A stretch of DNA of 64,000 bases from Pseudomonas entomophila (GCF_013523165.1 NZ_JAAMQI010000006.1:169188-233187); one strand, 5' to 3'. Positions 1 to 8,000 are shown, counted from the first letter of the stretch. Notes: generated by a model from the sequence alone, not told the origin. Program-made: numbers and translations.

Positions 1-2023
1 GCGGGTCGGTGCCGGGCGACTGCACGCCGAACAGCAAGCCGTGTCGGCCTTCGACCGTGCGGAATCCGCTGAAGACCGCATAGCCCAATTGCAGCTCCAC
101 GCGCAGACGCTGGTAGAACGGGCCTTGCAACGCCTGGGCGAGCAGGCGGCCTTCCGCTTCACATGTTGCAGGCACGGGGCAGAACAGCAGCAAGGCATGC
201 TCGCGGCTGGCCGTCGCGACGGTGTGCCAACGTGCGCTGGCGTGAGCAGGAAGCGGGGCGATTCGTGCGGCCTGCCCTGGCAGCGGCTGCAGGATCGCGC
301 CCAGTGTCGCCAAAGCGTGCGGGCCGAACCCCAGGGCCATGCCATGCCAGTGGGTCTCTTGCCAGCACCTGTCGAGCACAGCCTGCCCAGGCCGTTCGTC
401 GCCGCGCGGTTCGGGTACTGCGTCGCGGGCCAGGCACGCGGGCAAGTGCTTGAGCAGGGCCCGGATCGGCATCAGGGGCGGTTCAAGGTCGGGTGTATCG
501 CATGCGTCGTCGGCCAGGGGCGCCTGAAGCGCGGCGAGGACGTCTGGCAGCGCATGGAGCAGGGCCGCCGGTCGACCCGTGCAGCGCAGTTGCCAGTCAG
601 TGCCCAGATCGTCTGCGTGCAGGGTGATCGCAGCCCGACGGGCGCGTGCCTGCAGGGCGTTGAGGCGACGGGCGAGGTGGGCGAACGCGCGGGCCTGGAG
701 CGGCTGGGCGAATTGCCAGCGCAGGTAGACGACGGCCAGGCCGTACGGGGTGGACAGGGCGTCGCTGACGGCCATCTGTCGCGGTAACGGCTGGTGCGCC
801 AGCGCCGGCAGGGCAGGGCCGAGCCAGGGATCGGGCGCGGGCAGATGCCAGGCGCCCTGTTCGGCGGTGGGTAATTGGTCGAGCAGCACGCCCAAGGCGT
901 GTCGAGCCGGTGCATCCAAGGGTCCAAAGGCGCGTCCCGTGCTGTTGCGGCGCGCCAGGTCGAGCGCGCTCGCGCGCTCACCCTGGGCCTGTTGTACGCG
1001 CCCGAATGCGTCGTACAGGGGTGTCAGGTCATGGGTGGCGAGAAAGCCCAGCCAGCCCTGCAGCAGTCGTTGCACCTGCACGGCATGCGCCGGGTCTTCG
1101 AGGTGCAGCTGCAAGCGCCATGACGCTTGGCCAGCATGGCTGTACAAGACCTCGGTACTCACCTCACGTACCCAGCCACGTCGCTCGAGCAGGCCTCGCC
1201 AGGTGCCTTCCCGGTCATCGTTCAGCCAGCTCAGCAGGGCCTCCAGCGCCGCCTCGTTACCCTCGGGCAGGGCTTCGTGGGCGAACAGCAGGTCCAGGTG
1301 CGTGCCGTCCTGACGGGGAGCGAGAGGCGCACCGAGCAGCGGCGGCGGCGCCCGACGGGGCACCGGGGTGCCGGCGCGCAGCAGCCGGCCGAAGGTATCG
1401 CCCACGGCCAGCAGCGCCTCCAGCGGCTGTGGCCCGCACAGGCTCAAGGTGACGTGTGCACCTTGATAGAAGCGCTGGTGAAACCCGTGCAACGCCTGCT
1501 GGAACGCAGGGTCGTGGATCGGCAACGTGTAGCGGTTGCCGGCATGGAACCCGCTCAGCGGATGCCGTGGCGAGAACCGTTGCAGACGCGCGAAAGCCTG
1601 CTGCGCCTGCGCATCCCGCGACCAGGCGATGAATTCGGCGTGGATCACCTCGCGCTCGCGGCGCTGCCTGTCCAGGCTCAGGTCCGGCTCGGCGAGCATC
1701 TGGCACAAGCGCTCCAGGCTGCCCGCCAAGGCCGAGGGCGGCACCTCGAAGAAGAAGTCGGTGGTGCGCTCGCGGGTGCTGGCGTTGACCTGCCCCCCCT
1801 GCCGCTGCACGTGCCGCATCAACCCATCTTCGAGCGGAAACCGTGCGGTGCCGAGGAACAGCAAGTGCTCGAGAAAGTGTGCCAACCCTGGCCAGGCCGC
1901 TGGCGCGTCGTGGCTGCCGGCCTGGACGCGCACGGCCGCTGCGCTGCGTTTCAGGTGCGGCGCATGGCGCACGGTCAGGTGCAGGCCGTTGTCCAGCACC
2001 AGGTGGCGAGTGAGATCAGGCAT
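1..2023 (-). CDS. pqqF: PqqF, M16-family zinc protease of PQQ cofactor biosynthesis (3' end beyond window)
   Basis: PqqF is an insulinase-type (M16) peptidase implicated in processing the PqqA precursor of pyrroloquinoline quinone. The frame from the ATG at 2023 is open to the window edge, giving about 674 residues. Near residue 48 it shows the inverted zinc motif HFLEH, with the downstream Glu in the REREVIHAEF segment. The last visible residues (LRVELQLGYAVFSGF) are typical of the C-terminal half of PqqF, so the coding is intact with no frameshift. The family is about 760-800 residues, so only the C-terminal tail is missing. The start is preceded by GGGAGCC. It lies 37 bases beyond the davA stop, in the same direction. 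Confidence 0.93.
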   Translation of the reverse strand, partial: MPDLTRHLVLDNGLHLTVRHAPHLKRSAAAVRVQAGSHDAPAAWPGLAHFLEHLLFLGTARFPLEDGLMRHVQRQGGQVNASTRERTTDFFFEVPPSALAGSLERLCQMLAEPDLSLDRQRREREVIHAEFIAWSRDAQAQQAFARLQRFSPRHPLSGFHAGNRYTLPIHDPAFQQALHGFHQRFYQGAHVTLSLCGPQPLEALLAVGDTFGRLLRAGTPVPRRAPPPLLGAPLAPRQDGTHLDLLFAHEALPEGNEAALEALLSWLNDDREGTWRGLLERRGWVREVSTEVLYSHAGQASWRLQLHLEDPAHAVQVQRLLQGWLGFLATHDLTPLYDAFGRVQQAQGERASALDLARRNSTGRAFGPLDAPARHALGVLLDQLPTAEQGAWHLPAPDPWLGPALPALAHQPLPRQMAVSDALSTPYGLAVVYLRWQFAQPLQARAFAHLARRLNALQARARRAAITLHADDLGTDWQLRCTGRPAALLHALPDVLAALQAPLADDACDTPDLEPPLMPIRALLKHLPACLARDAVPEPRGDERPGQAVLDRCWQETHWHGMALGFGPHALATLGAILQPLPGQAARIAPLPAHASARWHTVATASREHALLLFCPVPATCEAEGRLLAQALQGPFYQRLRVELQLGYAVFSGFRTVEGRHGLLFGVQSPGTDP

Positions 2024-2060
2024 GGTGGCTCCCGTGAAACGAGCCCCATGCTAGCGGATA

Positions 2061-2861
2061 TCAGGTGGGAGGCGCAGGCCTGTGCAGGTCGTGGCGCACA
2101 TCGCTCAGGTAGGGAAAGTCGGCGCGGCTCGCGGCCAGGCGCTCGCGATCCAGGTCCGCCAGCAACAGGCCTGCCTCCTGCCCGGCCATGGCCAGCAGGC
2201 TGCCATCCGGCGCGACGATGCTGCTCTGGCCGCAGTAGACCAGTGTCCCTTCGGCGCCACAGTAGTTGGCGTAGACCAGGTAGCACTGGTTTTCCTGGGC
2301 CCGTACGCGCACGGTGAACTGGCAGACGAAGTCGTAGGGCACCATGTTGGCGGTCGGCACCACGATCAGCTCGGCCCCGGCCAGCGCCAGGCGCCGGGTG
2401 TTCTCCGGGAACTCGACGTCATAGCAGATCAGCAGCCCGAGCCTCCAGCCTTCCAGCTCGACCACCGGGAAATGATCGGCGCCAGGGCTGAACAGGCTGC
2501 GGTCCAGCGCGCCGAACAAGTGCGTCTTGCGGTAGTTGCACAGGTGCAGGCCCTGGGCGTCGATCAGTTGCACGCTGTTGTAGCACGCGCCGTCCTCGCC
2601 CTGCTCGGGATAGCCATAGGCGATCGCCAGGCCCTGTTGCCGCGCGATCGCGGCCACGGCCTGGGCCGACTCGCCGTCGACGGGTTCGGCCAGCCGGGCC
2701 ACGGCGTCGCGGCCGATGTCGTAACCGGTCAGGAACATCTCCGGGCACACCAGCAGGCGCGCGCCATGGGCGGCAGCCTGCTCGGCCTGCTGGCGCAGGC
2801 GCTCGAGGTTGCCGGCGACGTCATGGGGGCCAGGGTGGCCTTGGAACAGGGCGATGCGCAT
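2061..2861 (-). CDS. davA: 5-aminopentanamidase (carbon-nitrogen hydrolase), DavA
   Basis: This is a nitrilase-superfamily amidase of 266 residues with the Glu-Lys-Cys triad visible as E41 (CPEMFLTGYD), K112 (NYRKTHLFG) and C146 (LICYDVEFPE). DavA hydrolyses 5-aminopentanamide, the DavB product, to 5-aminovalerate and ammonia in the aminovalerate route of lysine catabolism; it is cytoplasmic. The start MRIALFQGHPG is chosen because the upstream in-frame extension is low-quality sequence lying inside davB. It begins 16 bases after the davB stop, so the two genes are almost certainly one transcript. Function rests on synteny with P. putida davBA and on the triad. Confidence 0.93.
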   Translation of the reverse strand: MRIALFQGHPGPHDVAGNLERLRQQAEQAAAHGARLLVCPEMFLTGYDIGRDAVARLAEPVDGESAQAVAAIARQQGLAIAYGYPEQGEDGACYNSVQLIDAQGLHLCNYRKTHLFGALDRSLFSPGADHFPVVELEGWRLGLLICYDVEFPENTRRLALAGAELIVVPTANMVPYDFVCQFTVRVRAQENQCYLVYANYCGAEGTLVYCGQSSIVAPDGSLLAMAGQEAGLLLADLDRERLAASRADFPYLSDVRHDLHRPAPPT

Positions 2862-2877
2862 CGAAGGTCTCCGGGTC

Positions 2878-4560
2878 TCAGTCGGGCAGGGCGATCGGGC
2901 CGATCTCGTCGAACACGTCACCAGGGCCGGGGTTGTCCGGGTGGGTCTGGCCACCGAAGTGGGTCATGATACCCCACACGGCGTTGAGCGACGTCTGCAC
3001 TGCGCCCTCGACCCAGGCCGGCGTCCACGACACATCGTCGCCTGCCAGGAAGATCCCCCGGTGTTCGGCGGGCATGTCCTGCTGCATGAAGTGGGCGTAC
3101 ATGCGCTGGTTGTAGCGATAGTGGCCGGGCAGGGCACCCTTGAAGGCACCGAGGAAGTACGGGTCGGCCTCCCAGGAGATGGTGATCGGGTCGCCGATGA
3201 TGTGCCCGGCGATGTCGGTCTTGGGGTAGATCTTCTTCAGTGCATCGAGTGCGAGCTGCACGCGCCGCTCCACCGGGTGCGGCAGCATCTTCAGGGCATC
3301 GCTCATCCAGGCGTAGGACAGGCAGATCACCCCCGGCCGGTCGTCACCGTTGTCGAACAGGTACGTGCCCCGCGTCAGCCGGTCGGTGAGGGTCATGCTC
3401 AGCAGGTCGCGACCGGTCTCCGGGTCCTTGTCCTTCCAGAACGGCCGGTCGACCATGACGAAGGTCTTCGACGACTGCATGTAGCGGGTGCGGTCCAGCG
3501 CCATCCACAGCTTTTGCGAGAACAGCGCTTCTTCGCAATCGATCTGGGTGGTCAGCAGCCAGCTCTGGCAGGTCACCAGCACGGCGGCATACTCACGGGT
3601 GTCGCCCCAGCTGTCGGTCACCGCCAGGCGCTCGTCGGCGCCCCGGGCGATGCGTCGCACCCCGCTGCGCGGTGCGCCCCCGTGCAGCGACCGCAGGCTG
3701 GTGCCGGCCGGCCAGTGCACGCAACGCTCCGGTACGTGCCGCCAGATCCCCTGGGGCACCTGCTCCACACCCCCGACCACCAGGTGCTGGTGCTCGTCGC
3801 AATTGGTCATCACCACCCGGAAGATCTCCAGCATGGAGTTGGGGAAGTCCGAATCCCAGCCGCCGGTACCGAAGCCGACCTGGCCGAACACTTCGCGGTG
3901 CAGGAAGCTGAGCTTGGCGAAGGCCTGGGAGGTGGCGACGAAGTCGTAGAAGGTACGGTCGTCCCACAGCGGCACCAGCGTGTTCCACAGCTGCTTGAGC
4001 CGCGGCACGTCACGCTCGCGGATGGCTTGCTGGATGTCGCCGAAGTGCGCACGGTCTTCCAGGGCATCGGCCCAGGCTTCGGCCACTTCGTGAAACAGCC
4101 TGGGCAAATCTGCGGGTGACTCGGCGTAGAAGGTCTGCCCTTCCAGGTCGATCACCGTGCTGCTGGAGGCCGCGCTCAGTGGATTGGGAAACGGTTTGGT
4201 CTCCAGGCCCAGCTTGTCGACGTAGTGGTAGAACGCCGTGGACGACACCGGAAAGCGCATCCCGCCCAGCTCGGCGACGATGCCATCGGTGCCGTTGAAC
4301 GCCTGCGAGCGCAGCCGCCCACCCAGTTTGGACGCCTCGTAGACCACCGGCTTGAGGCCCAGCTTCATCAGCTCGTAGGCCGCCACCAGGCCAGCGATGC
4401 CCGCGCCGACGATGGCGACTTCCTCGCCAAGCCGGTCTGCCGGCACACTGCCCAGCCCGGCGGGGTGCTCGAGCCAGTCGTCGAAGGCGAAGGGGAAGTC
4501 CGGGCCGAACAGGGTGATAGGAGGTTTGCCATCGGCGGGGTGACGGTTCTTCTTGTTCAT
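2878..4560 (-). CDS. davB: L-lysine 2-monooxygenase, DavB
   Basis: A 560-residue FAD-dependent amine-oxidase-fold enzyme that oxidatively decarboxylates L-lysine to 5-aminopentanamide, the first step of the aminovalerate pathway. The FAD dinucleotide-binding motif GAGIAG is at residues 52-57, followed by a YEASKLGGRL segment typical of flavin amine oxidases; the C-terminal GDDVSWTPAWVEGAVQ segment closes the FAD site. Start MNKKNRHPADG was taken because the 16 codons upstream are unlike the family; AAGG lies before it. A TACACT -10-like box (4595-4600, minus strand) lies 35 bases upstream. Related enzymes are often annotated as tryptophan 2-monooxygenase; davA next door supports lysine. Confidence 0.93.
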   Translation of the reverse strand: MNKKNRHPADGKPPITLFGPDFPFAFDDWLEHPAGLGSVPADRLGEEVAIVGAGIAGLVAAYELMKLGLKPVVYEASKLGGRLRSQAFNGTDGIVAELGGMRFPVSSTAFYHYVDKLGLETKPFPNPLSAASSSTVIDLEGQTFYAESPADLPRLFHEVAEAWADALEDRAHFGDIQQAIRERDVPRLKQLWNTLVPLWDDRTFYDFVATSQAFAKLSFLHREVFGQVGFGTGGWDSDFPNSMLEIFRVVMTNCDEHQHLVVGGVEQVPQGIWRHVPERCVHWPAGTSLRSLHGGAPRSGVRRIARGADERLAVTDSWGDTREYAAVLVTCQSWLLTTQIDCEEALFSQKLWMALDRTRYMQSSKTFVMVDRPFWKDKDPETGRDLLSMTLTDRLTRGTYLFDNGDDRPGVICLSYAWMSDALKMLPHPVERRVQLALDALKKIYPKTDIAGHIIGDPITISWEADPYFLGAFKGALPGHYRYNQRMYAHFMQQDMPAEHRGIFLAGDDVSWTPAWVEGAVQTSLNAVWGIMTHFGGQTHPDNPGPGDVFDEIGPIALPD

Positions 4561-4782
4561 GTCGTGGCCTTGGGCGGGGGACGGGAATGGGCTAAGTGTA
4601 GAGCGCACTGAATGACAGCTTAGAGGCCGCAGGGGCGGGAAGTAAGACGAAAGATGATGGCGGATTGTGTGGGTTTTTAGCGTTGTGACGAGTTGATGAA
4701 TGAAAGTGACGAAGGGGTGGTGGGTGTGCAGCTGAAAAGCGGGTGGGCTGATTTGGCGTTGTGGGCCAGGAAGATCGAAGGC

Positions 4783-4965
4783 GCTGATCTTGCGGGCCCT
4801 GGCGGGCCCGATCGCGGCACGGGGGCCGCTCCTACAGGAGGGCGGTGTCAGTCTTCCCGATCAGCGCCGTTTGTTGTGTGGAGCGGCCCCGATCAGCGCC
4901 GCCGTCTATTGTGTAGGAGCGGCCCCTGTGCCGCGATCGGACCCGCCAGGGTCCGTAAGATCAGC
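4783..4965. repeat. Paired REP elements forming a 54-base inverted repeat (BIME-like)
   Basis: Two REP units (core TGTAGGAGCGGCC...GTGCCGCGATCG, P. putida type) face each other. The left arm is 4783-4836 and the right arm 4912-4965. The match extends past the REP core over about 54 bases with only a few mismatches, including GCTGATCTT at both outer ends. A third, degenerate REP fragment (GTGGAGCGGCCCCGATCAGCGCC) lies between the arms at about 4877-4900. This element fills most of the 465-base gap between lrp and davB; the rest is a possible davB promoter region. Confidence 0.9.
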
Positions 4966-5025
4966 ACCCTCAATCGATCACCCCACCCCAACGAGCGCCG
5001 CAAAACGTCTCGCCACCCAAGGGCT

Positions 5026-5487
5026 TCAGACCGGCTCCCCCCGATCCACCTTGTGACTCAGGATGATCGACGTGGTCGTCCGCTCCACCCCCTCGACCAT
5101 ACCGATCTGGTCCAGCAACTCATCCAGCGCCTCGGGTGAATCGCTGCGCAGCCACGCGACATAGTCATACTCCCCACTGACCGCACACAGCTGCTGCACC
5201 TGCCCCATGGCGCTCAGGCGGCGCACCACCTCCTTGCCCGAGCGCGGCCTGACACTGATCCCGACGTAAGCCTGCAACCCTCCCTCGCTCATGCGCCGAC
5301 CAAGCCGCACCCCATACCCCGTGATGACCTTGGCCCGCTCCAAGCGCGTGAGGCGCGCGTCCACGGTGGTCCGGGCGATGCCGAGCTGGCGGGCGAGGTT
5401 GGCGACGGTCTCACGGGCGTCGAGTTGCAGGAGATCGATCAGCTTGCGATCGATGTCGTCCAGGGGGATGGCGTGCAGGTCGGACAT
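5026..5487 (-). CDS. Lrp/AsnC-family transcriptional regulator, probable davBA regulator
   Basis: A 153-residue Lrp/AsnC protein. An N-terminal helix-turn-helix spans about residues 8-60 (DDIDRKLIDLLQLDARETVANLARQLG) and a ligand-binding RAM domain about 70-145 (CAVSGEYDYVAW). Family members bind amino acids and act as dimers or octamers on operator DNA. It lies directly upstream of davB on the same strand but is separated from it by the REP palindrome, so it may be transcribed alone. Control of davBA by lysine or a related ligand is inferred from position only. A near-palindrome in front of the gene (5513-5530) is a candidate operator. Confidence 0.9.
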   Translation of the reverse strand: MSDLHAIPLDDIDRKLIDLLQLDARETVANLARQLGIARTTVDARLTRLERAKVITGYGVRLGRRMSEGGLQAYVGISVRPRSGKEVVRRLSAMGQVQQLCAVSGEYDYVAWLRSDSPEALDELLDQIGMVEGVERTTTSIILSHKVDRGEPV

Positions 5488-5512
5488 GGGAAGGCTCGAT
5501 GAGGAAGACGAT

Positions 5513-5530
5513 ACCGTACGGCGTACCGGT
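5513..5530. promoter_or_regulatory. Near-palindrome upstream of the lrp-type gene, candidate operator
   Basis: ACCGTACG (5513-5520) and CGTACCGGT (5522-5530) form an inverted repeat with a single inserted base, centred about 35 bases upstream of the Lrp-type start codon. The position suits autoregulation; no binding data are available. Confidence 0.4.
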
Positions 5531-5580
5531 TCAGATCGGCAAGAGGTCAGGCGTGCGATGTCTGAAGCGATTCGACCATG

Positions 5581-5623
5581 AGCCGATTAGAGCGGCTATT
5601 CGGCTCACGGGATAAGCCGAATA
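5581..5623. promoter_or_regulatory. Operator-like repeats upstream of fic
   Basis: A perfect inverted repeat, TATTCGGCT (5597-5605) and AGCCGAATA (5615-5623), is separated by 9 bases. A third, slightly diverged half-site, AGCCGATTA, lies at 5581-5589. The right arm overlaps a possible -10 box (TACACT, 5622-5627). The arrangement is typical of a repressor site 37 bases upstream of the Fic start codon. Confidence 0.6.
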
Positions 5624-5659
5624 CACTGACGGGCCTGGTCCTTCGCGTGAGAACACGTC

Positions 5660-6784
5660 ATGAATGCGTCTCTGTGGGTGTGGCAGCAACCGGAATGGCC
5701 TGATTTTCAATGGTGTCCCGAACGGCTGCGCATGCTGCTGGGTGCCTGCGCACAGGCGCAAGAGCGTTTGTGTCAGAGGCTGGCTGACGTGGACGAGACC
5801 ACGGCAGTGTCAGCCAGCCTCGATGCGCTGCTGCAAAACACCATCATGTCTTCCGCCATCGAAGGCGAACGTCTGAATGCAGACGCGGTACGCGCCTCCT
5901 TGGCCAGGCGTCTGGGCCTGAACGAAACCGGCCGTACCACGCCGCGCTCCGAAGGCCTGGCCGAGCTGCTGGTCGATGCGACACGTGAATGCCAATCGCC
6001 GTTGGACATGCAGCGTCTGCTCGACTGGCACCGTTGGCTGTTCCCGACCGAAGACAGCCTGTCCACCCGTCCACTGCGCGTCAGCACGCTGCGTGGCGAA
6101 GAACCCATGCAGGTGGTCTCGGGTCGTCTGGACCGGCCTACCGTCCATTTCGAGGCGCCACCCCGTGAAGGGCTGGAGCATCAGCTGGACGAGTTTCTGA
6201 CCTGGTTCGAGCGCAGTCGTGGCGATGCACACCTCGATCCGGCCCTACGTGCAGGGATCGCGCACTTCTGGTTCGTGACCGTGCACCCCTTCGACGACGG
6301 TAACGGTCGCTTGACGCGTGCCATCACCGACAGAGCGCTTGCCCAGGGCGAAGGACGGACCATCCGCTTCTATGCCATGTCGGCGAGCATTCTCGAGGAC
6401 CGCGCCGGGTATTACCGCGTACTCGAAGCCAGCCAGAAAGGCGGCCTCGACATCACTGCGTGGCTGCAGTGGTTCTTGAGCACATTGCTAAACAGCCTGG
6501 AACAGGCGCTGAGCCGTATCGACAGGGTGTTGGCGAAAGCCCGGTTCTGGCATGCGCACCGTGGGCAGGTGCTTTCAGCGGAGCAGATCAAGGTCCTCAA
6601 CCGCTTGCTCGATGGCGGGGAACGGGGTTTCGAGGAAGGGCTCAACGCCGCGCAGTACCAGGCGGTGGCGAAGGTGTCGAAGGCGACGGCGACACGGCAT
6701 CTGGGCGATCTGGTGCAGAAGGGGTGCCTGGTGAAGCTGCCGGGAGGGGGGCGTAGTACGCGGTACAGGGTGGCGCAGGTGTGA
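5660..6784 (+). CDS. Fic-domain protein, class II self-inhibited, with C-terminal winged-helix-like region
   Basis: A 374-residue Fic protein. Fic domains transfer AMP or related groups to hydroxyl side chains. The catalytic motif HPFDDGNGRLTR is complete at residues 209-220. The inhibitory helix motif (S/T)xxxE(G/N) is present at S64-G69 (SSAIEG), before the Fic core, which places it in class II. The N-terminus (WVWQQPEWPDFQW) resembles the DUF4172 domain found in this architecture. The C-terminal ~70 residues (QYQAVAKVSKATATRHLGDLVQKG) look like a winged helix, suggesting DNA binding. No antitoxin gene is adjacent, which fits an internally inhibited enzyme. The target is unknown. Confidence 0.9.
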   Translation: MNASLWVWQQPEWPDFQWCPERLRMLLGACAQAQERLCQRLADVDETTAVSASLDALLQNTIMSSAIEGERLNADAVRASLARRLGLNETGRTTPRSEGLAELLVDATRECQSPLDMQRLLDWHRWLFPTEDSLSTRPLRVSTLRGEEPMQVVSGRLDRPTVHFEAPPREGLEHQLDEFLTWFERSRGDAHLDPALRAGIAHFWFVTVHPFDDGNGRLTRAITDRALAQGEGRTIRFYAMSASILEDRAGYYRVLEASQKGGLDITAWLQWFLSTLLNSLEQALSRIDRVLAKARFWHAHRGQVLSAEQIKVLNRLLDGGERGFEEGLNAAQYQAVAKVSKATATRHLGDLVQKGCLVKLPGGGRSTRYRVAQV

Positions 6785-7041
6785 AAACAAGAGAGCGTGC
6801 ATGCCCGGGGGGTTGCACCGAAAGCGCCTACGCGATGAGTGCGATATCGACATCAAGGCTGAACATCAATAACGGATAGGCCGAGCGATCACGCTCTCCC
6901 CAAAATTGCCTATCGTATTTGGCCTCTTTCCTACAGCGATCCACAATCTTCGGACCTATCCTACGTCCACTGTCTCCAAGGCCTGACTGCAAGGACAGGC
7001 GTTCATCGCTAAGGTCCTCCCGTCGCCGCGACCTCGGCGAT
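6785..7041. other. Intergenic stretch with no supported gene
   Basis: This 257-base stretch between fic and the structured leader is somewhat AT-richer than its surroundings. It contains only chance open frames, including a minus-strand frame of 85 codons (6828-7085) that matches no family I recognise. A promoter for the downstream leader presumably lies here, but no convincing -35/-10 pair was found. Confidence 0.5.
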
Positions 7042-7200
7042 CGGGCGTGAGAACCCGCCGATTCTGTTAGGAGGCATGCTGTCATGGCAGCTGTGCGCGG
7101 GCAGGCATCGCCTGGCCGGAGTCAGCCTCCTGTATCGCCGGTTCTCACCCCGCGTACGGCTGCCACCCGTTGCGTGAGAATAGCGGTGGGCAGCCATGTC
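7042..7200 (+). promoter_or_regulatory. Structured leader of the DUF3077-like gene (nested inverted repeats)
   Basis: Two nested inverted repeats are visible. GTGAGAACC (7047-7055) pairs with GGTTCTCAC (7140-7148), and the match extends on both sides. TGGCAGCTGTGCGCGGG (7085-7101) pairs imperfectly with the segment at 7149-7164. A further copy of GTGAGAA occurs at 7174-7180, followed by GGTGGGCAGCC, so the motif set is repeated a third time. The structure overlaps the 41-codon upstream ORF. It could be a cis-acting RNA or an operator array. Confidence 0.5.
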
Positions 7201-7209
7201 CTGACGTAA
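7084..7209 (+). CDS. Small upstream ORF (41 aa) in the leader of the DUF3077-like gene
   Basis: ATG at 7084 is preceded by TAGGAGG ending 9 bases upstream, a strong ribosome-binding site at good spacing. The frame reads MAAVRGQASPG... and stops at TAA 7207-7209, 14 bases before the next start codon. The product is Arg/Thr/Ser/Pro-rich and I recognise no domain. Its coding sequence covers the inverted repeats of the leader, so translation would disrupt or shape those structures. I have an impression that similar MAAVRGQ-type frames recur upstream of this small gene family in pseudomonads, but this was not checked. Whether the peptide itself matters is unknown. Confidence 0.4.
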   Translation: MAAVRGQASPGRSQPPVSPVLTPRTAATRCVRIAVGSHVLT

Positions 7210-7223
7210 CTGGAGGCAATCGA

Positions 7224-7511
7224 ATGACAGGACCTTCCAACCCGCCGACCACACTCAACCCCACGACCGAGCAGCTGTTCTGCACTTGTCGGTCCAGCCA
7301 CCCACCCTTGTTCACCGTCCGTCCTGGTATCGACGCTGCCGATGCCTTGGTGCACGCCAGTCTGCTGGCCAGGGGAATTCAGGAAATCGCCGACACCTAT
7401 GCCCAGCAACATGCTCCAGACATCGGTCGTGGCATGATCTGGTCGGTCCAGCATTTGTCCGACATGCTCAGGGCACTGTTGAAGGGTGTGCTGGACAGCA
7501 TCGACGCCTGA
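7224..7511 (+). CDS. Small DUF3077-like protein of unknown function
   Basis: A 95-residue protein starting at ATG 7224 with GGAGG 7-11 bases upstream. The segment PPLFTVRPGIDAADALVHASLL, then a helical stretch and RGMIWSVQHLSDMLRALLKGVL, resembles the short Pseudomonas family I know as DUF3077, usually present in several copies per genome. No signal peptide, membrane segment or catalytic motif is visible. It probably folds as a small helical protein. The unusual leader with a uORF suggests translational or attenuation control. Family assignment is from memory and moderate. Confidence 0.65.
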   Translation: MTGPSNPPTTLNPTTEQLFCTCRSSHPPLFTVRPGIDAADALVHASLLARGIQEIADTYAQQHAPDIGRGMIWSVQHLSDMLRALLKGVLDSIDA

Positions 7512-7716
7512 TCACAGTGAACAGCTACCCACGTAAAGACTGGGCTGGCTGCGGTCCATCTTGCTCCTGAAAGTGATCAAGGCTGTGGTTGGTTGCACGG
7601 TCTTGATGATCAAAGCATTCATGAACGTCAGGGCAGGCGCGACCAGGCCGTCGTGCCAGAGGCTGGACCCGTTGGAGGTAGCACGTGCTTTGGTTTTTCG
7701 AAGTCACGAATACCGT

Positions 7717-7734
7717 ACATTTTCATTCAAATGT
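7717..7734. promoter_or_regulatory. Inverted repeat in front of the XRE regulator gene, candidate operator
   Basis: ACATTT (7717-7722) and AAATGT (7729-7734) form a perfect inverted repeat with a 6-base spacer, placed 5 bases before the preferred start codon. The left arm overlaps a weak -10-like TACATT. This is a plausible autoregulatory site for a HipB-like repressor. Confidence 0.4.
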
Positions 7735-7739
7735 CACGT

Positions 7740-8000
7740 ATGAAGAACATGGACTATGAACTGATCGCTACGCGTCTCGGTGCCCAGATTCGGGAACGTC
7801 GAGTCAACCGTGGGCTGACGCAAGCCAGGCTCGCCGCCTTGGCCAATGTCACGCGGCAGAAAATCATCGCCATCGAAAAAGGCGACCTTTCGGTGGGTAT
7901 GGCAGCCTACGCGCGGTCGCTAGCAGTCCTGGGTTGTGAGTTCATCGTCACACCTGCCGTCCTGCCGACCCTCGATGAGATCCACGGCATTTTTGAATGA
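7740..8000 (+). CDS. HipB-like XRE-family helix-turn-helix regulator, orphan
   Basis: An 86-residue single-domain HTH protein: MDYELIATRLGAQIRERRVNRGLTQARLA followed by the recognition helix region NVTRQKIIAIEKGDLSVG. This resembles HipB-type antitoxin/repressors. Starts at 7731, 7740 or 7749 are possible; 7740 is preferred because 7731 lies inside the inverted repeat. No clear Shine-Dalgarno is present, so the transcript may be near-leaderless. No HipA kinase gene follows: a terminator (8090-8135) and then a tRNA gene on the other strand come next. It may be a solitary regulator or the remainder of a lost module. Confidence 0.85.
   Translation: MKNMDYELIATRLGAQIRERRVNRGLTQARLAALANVTRQKIIAIEKGDLSVGMAAYARSLAVLGCEFIVTPAVLPTLDEIHGIFE

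Noticed and set aside
41..787. Plus-strand frame of 248 codons at the left edge
   Set aside because: Lies opposite pqqF, whose minus-strand translation is clearly intact.
6828..7085. Minus-strand frame of 85 codons upstream of the DUF3077-like gene
   Set aside because: No ribosome-binding site or family similarity, and it overlaps the structured leader; likely chance.
7561..7743. 60-codon plus-strand frame between the DUF3077-like gene and the XRE gene
   Set aside because: No RBS, no recognisable similarity, runs into the XRE operator region.
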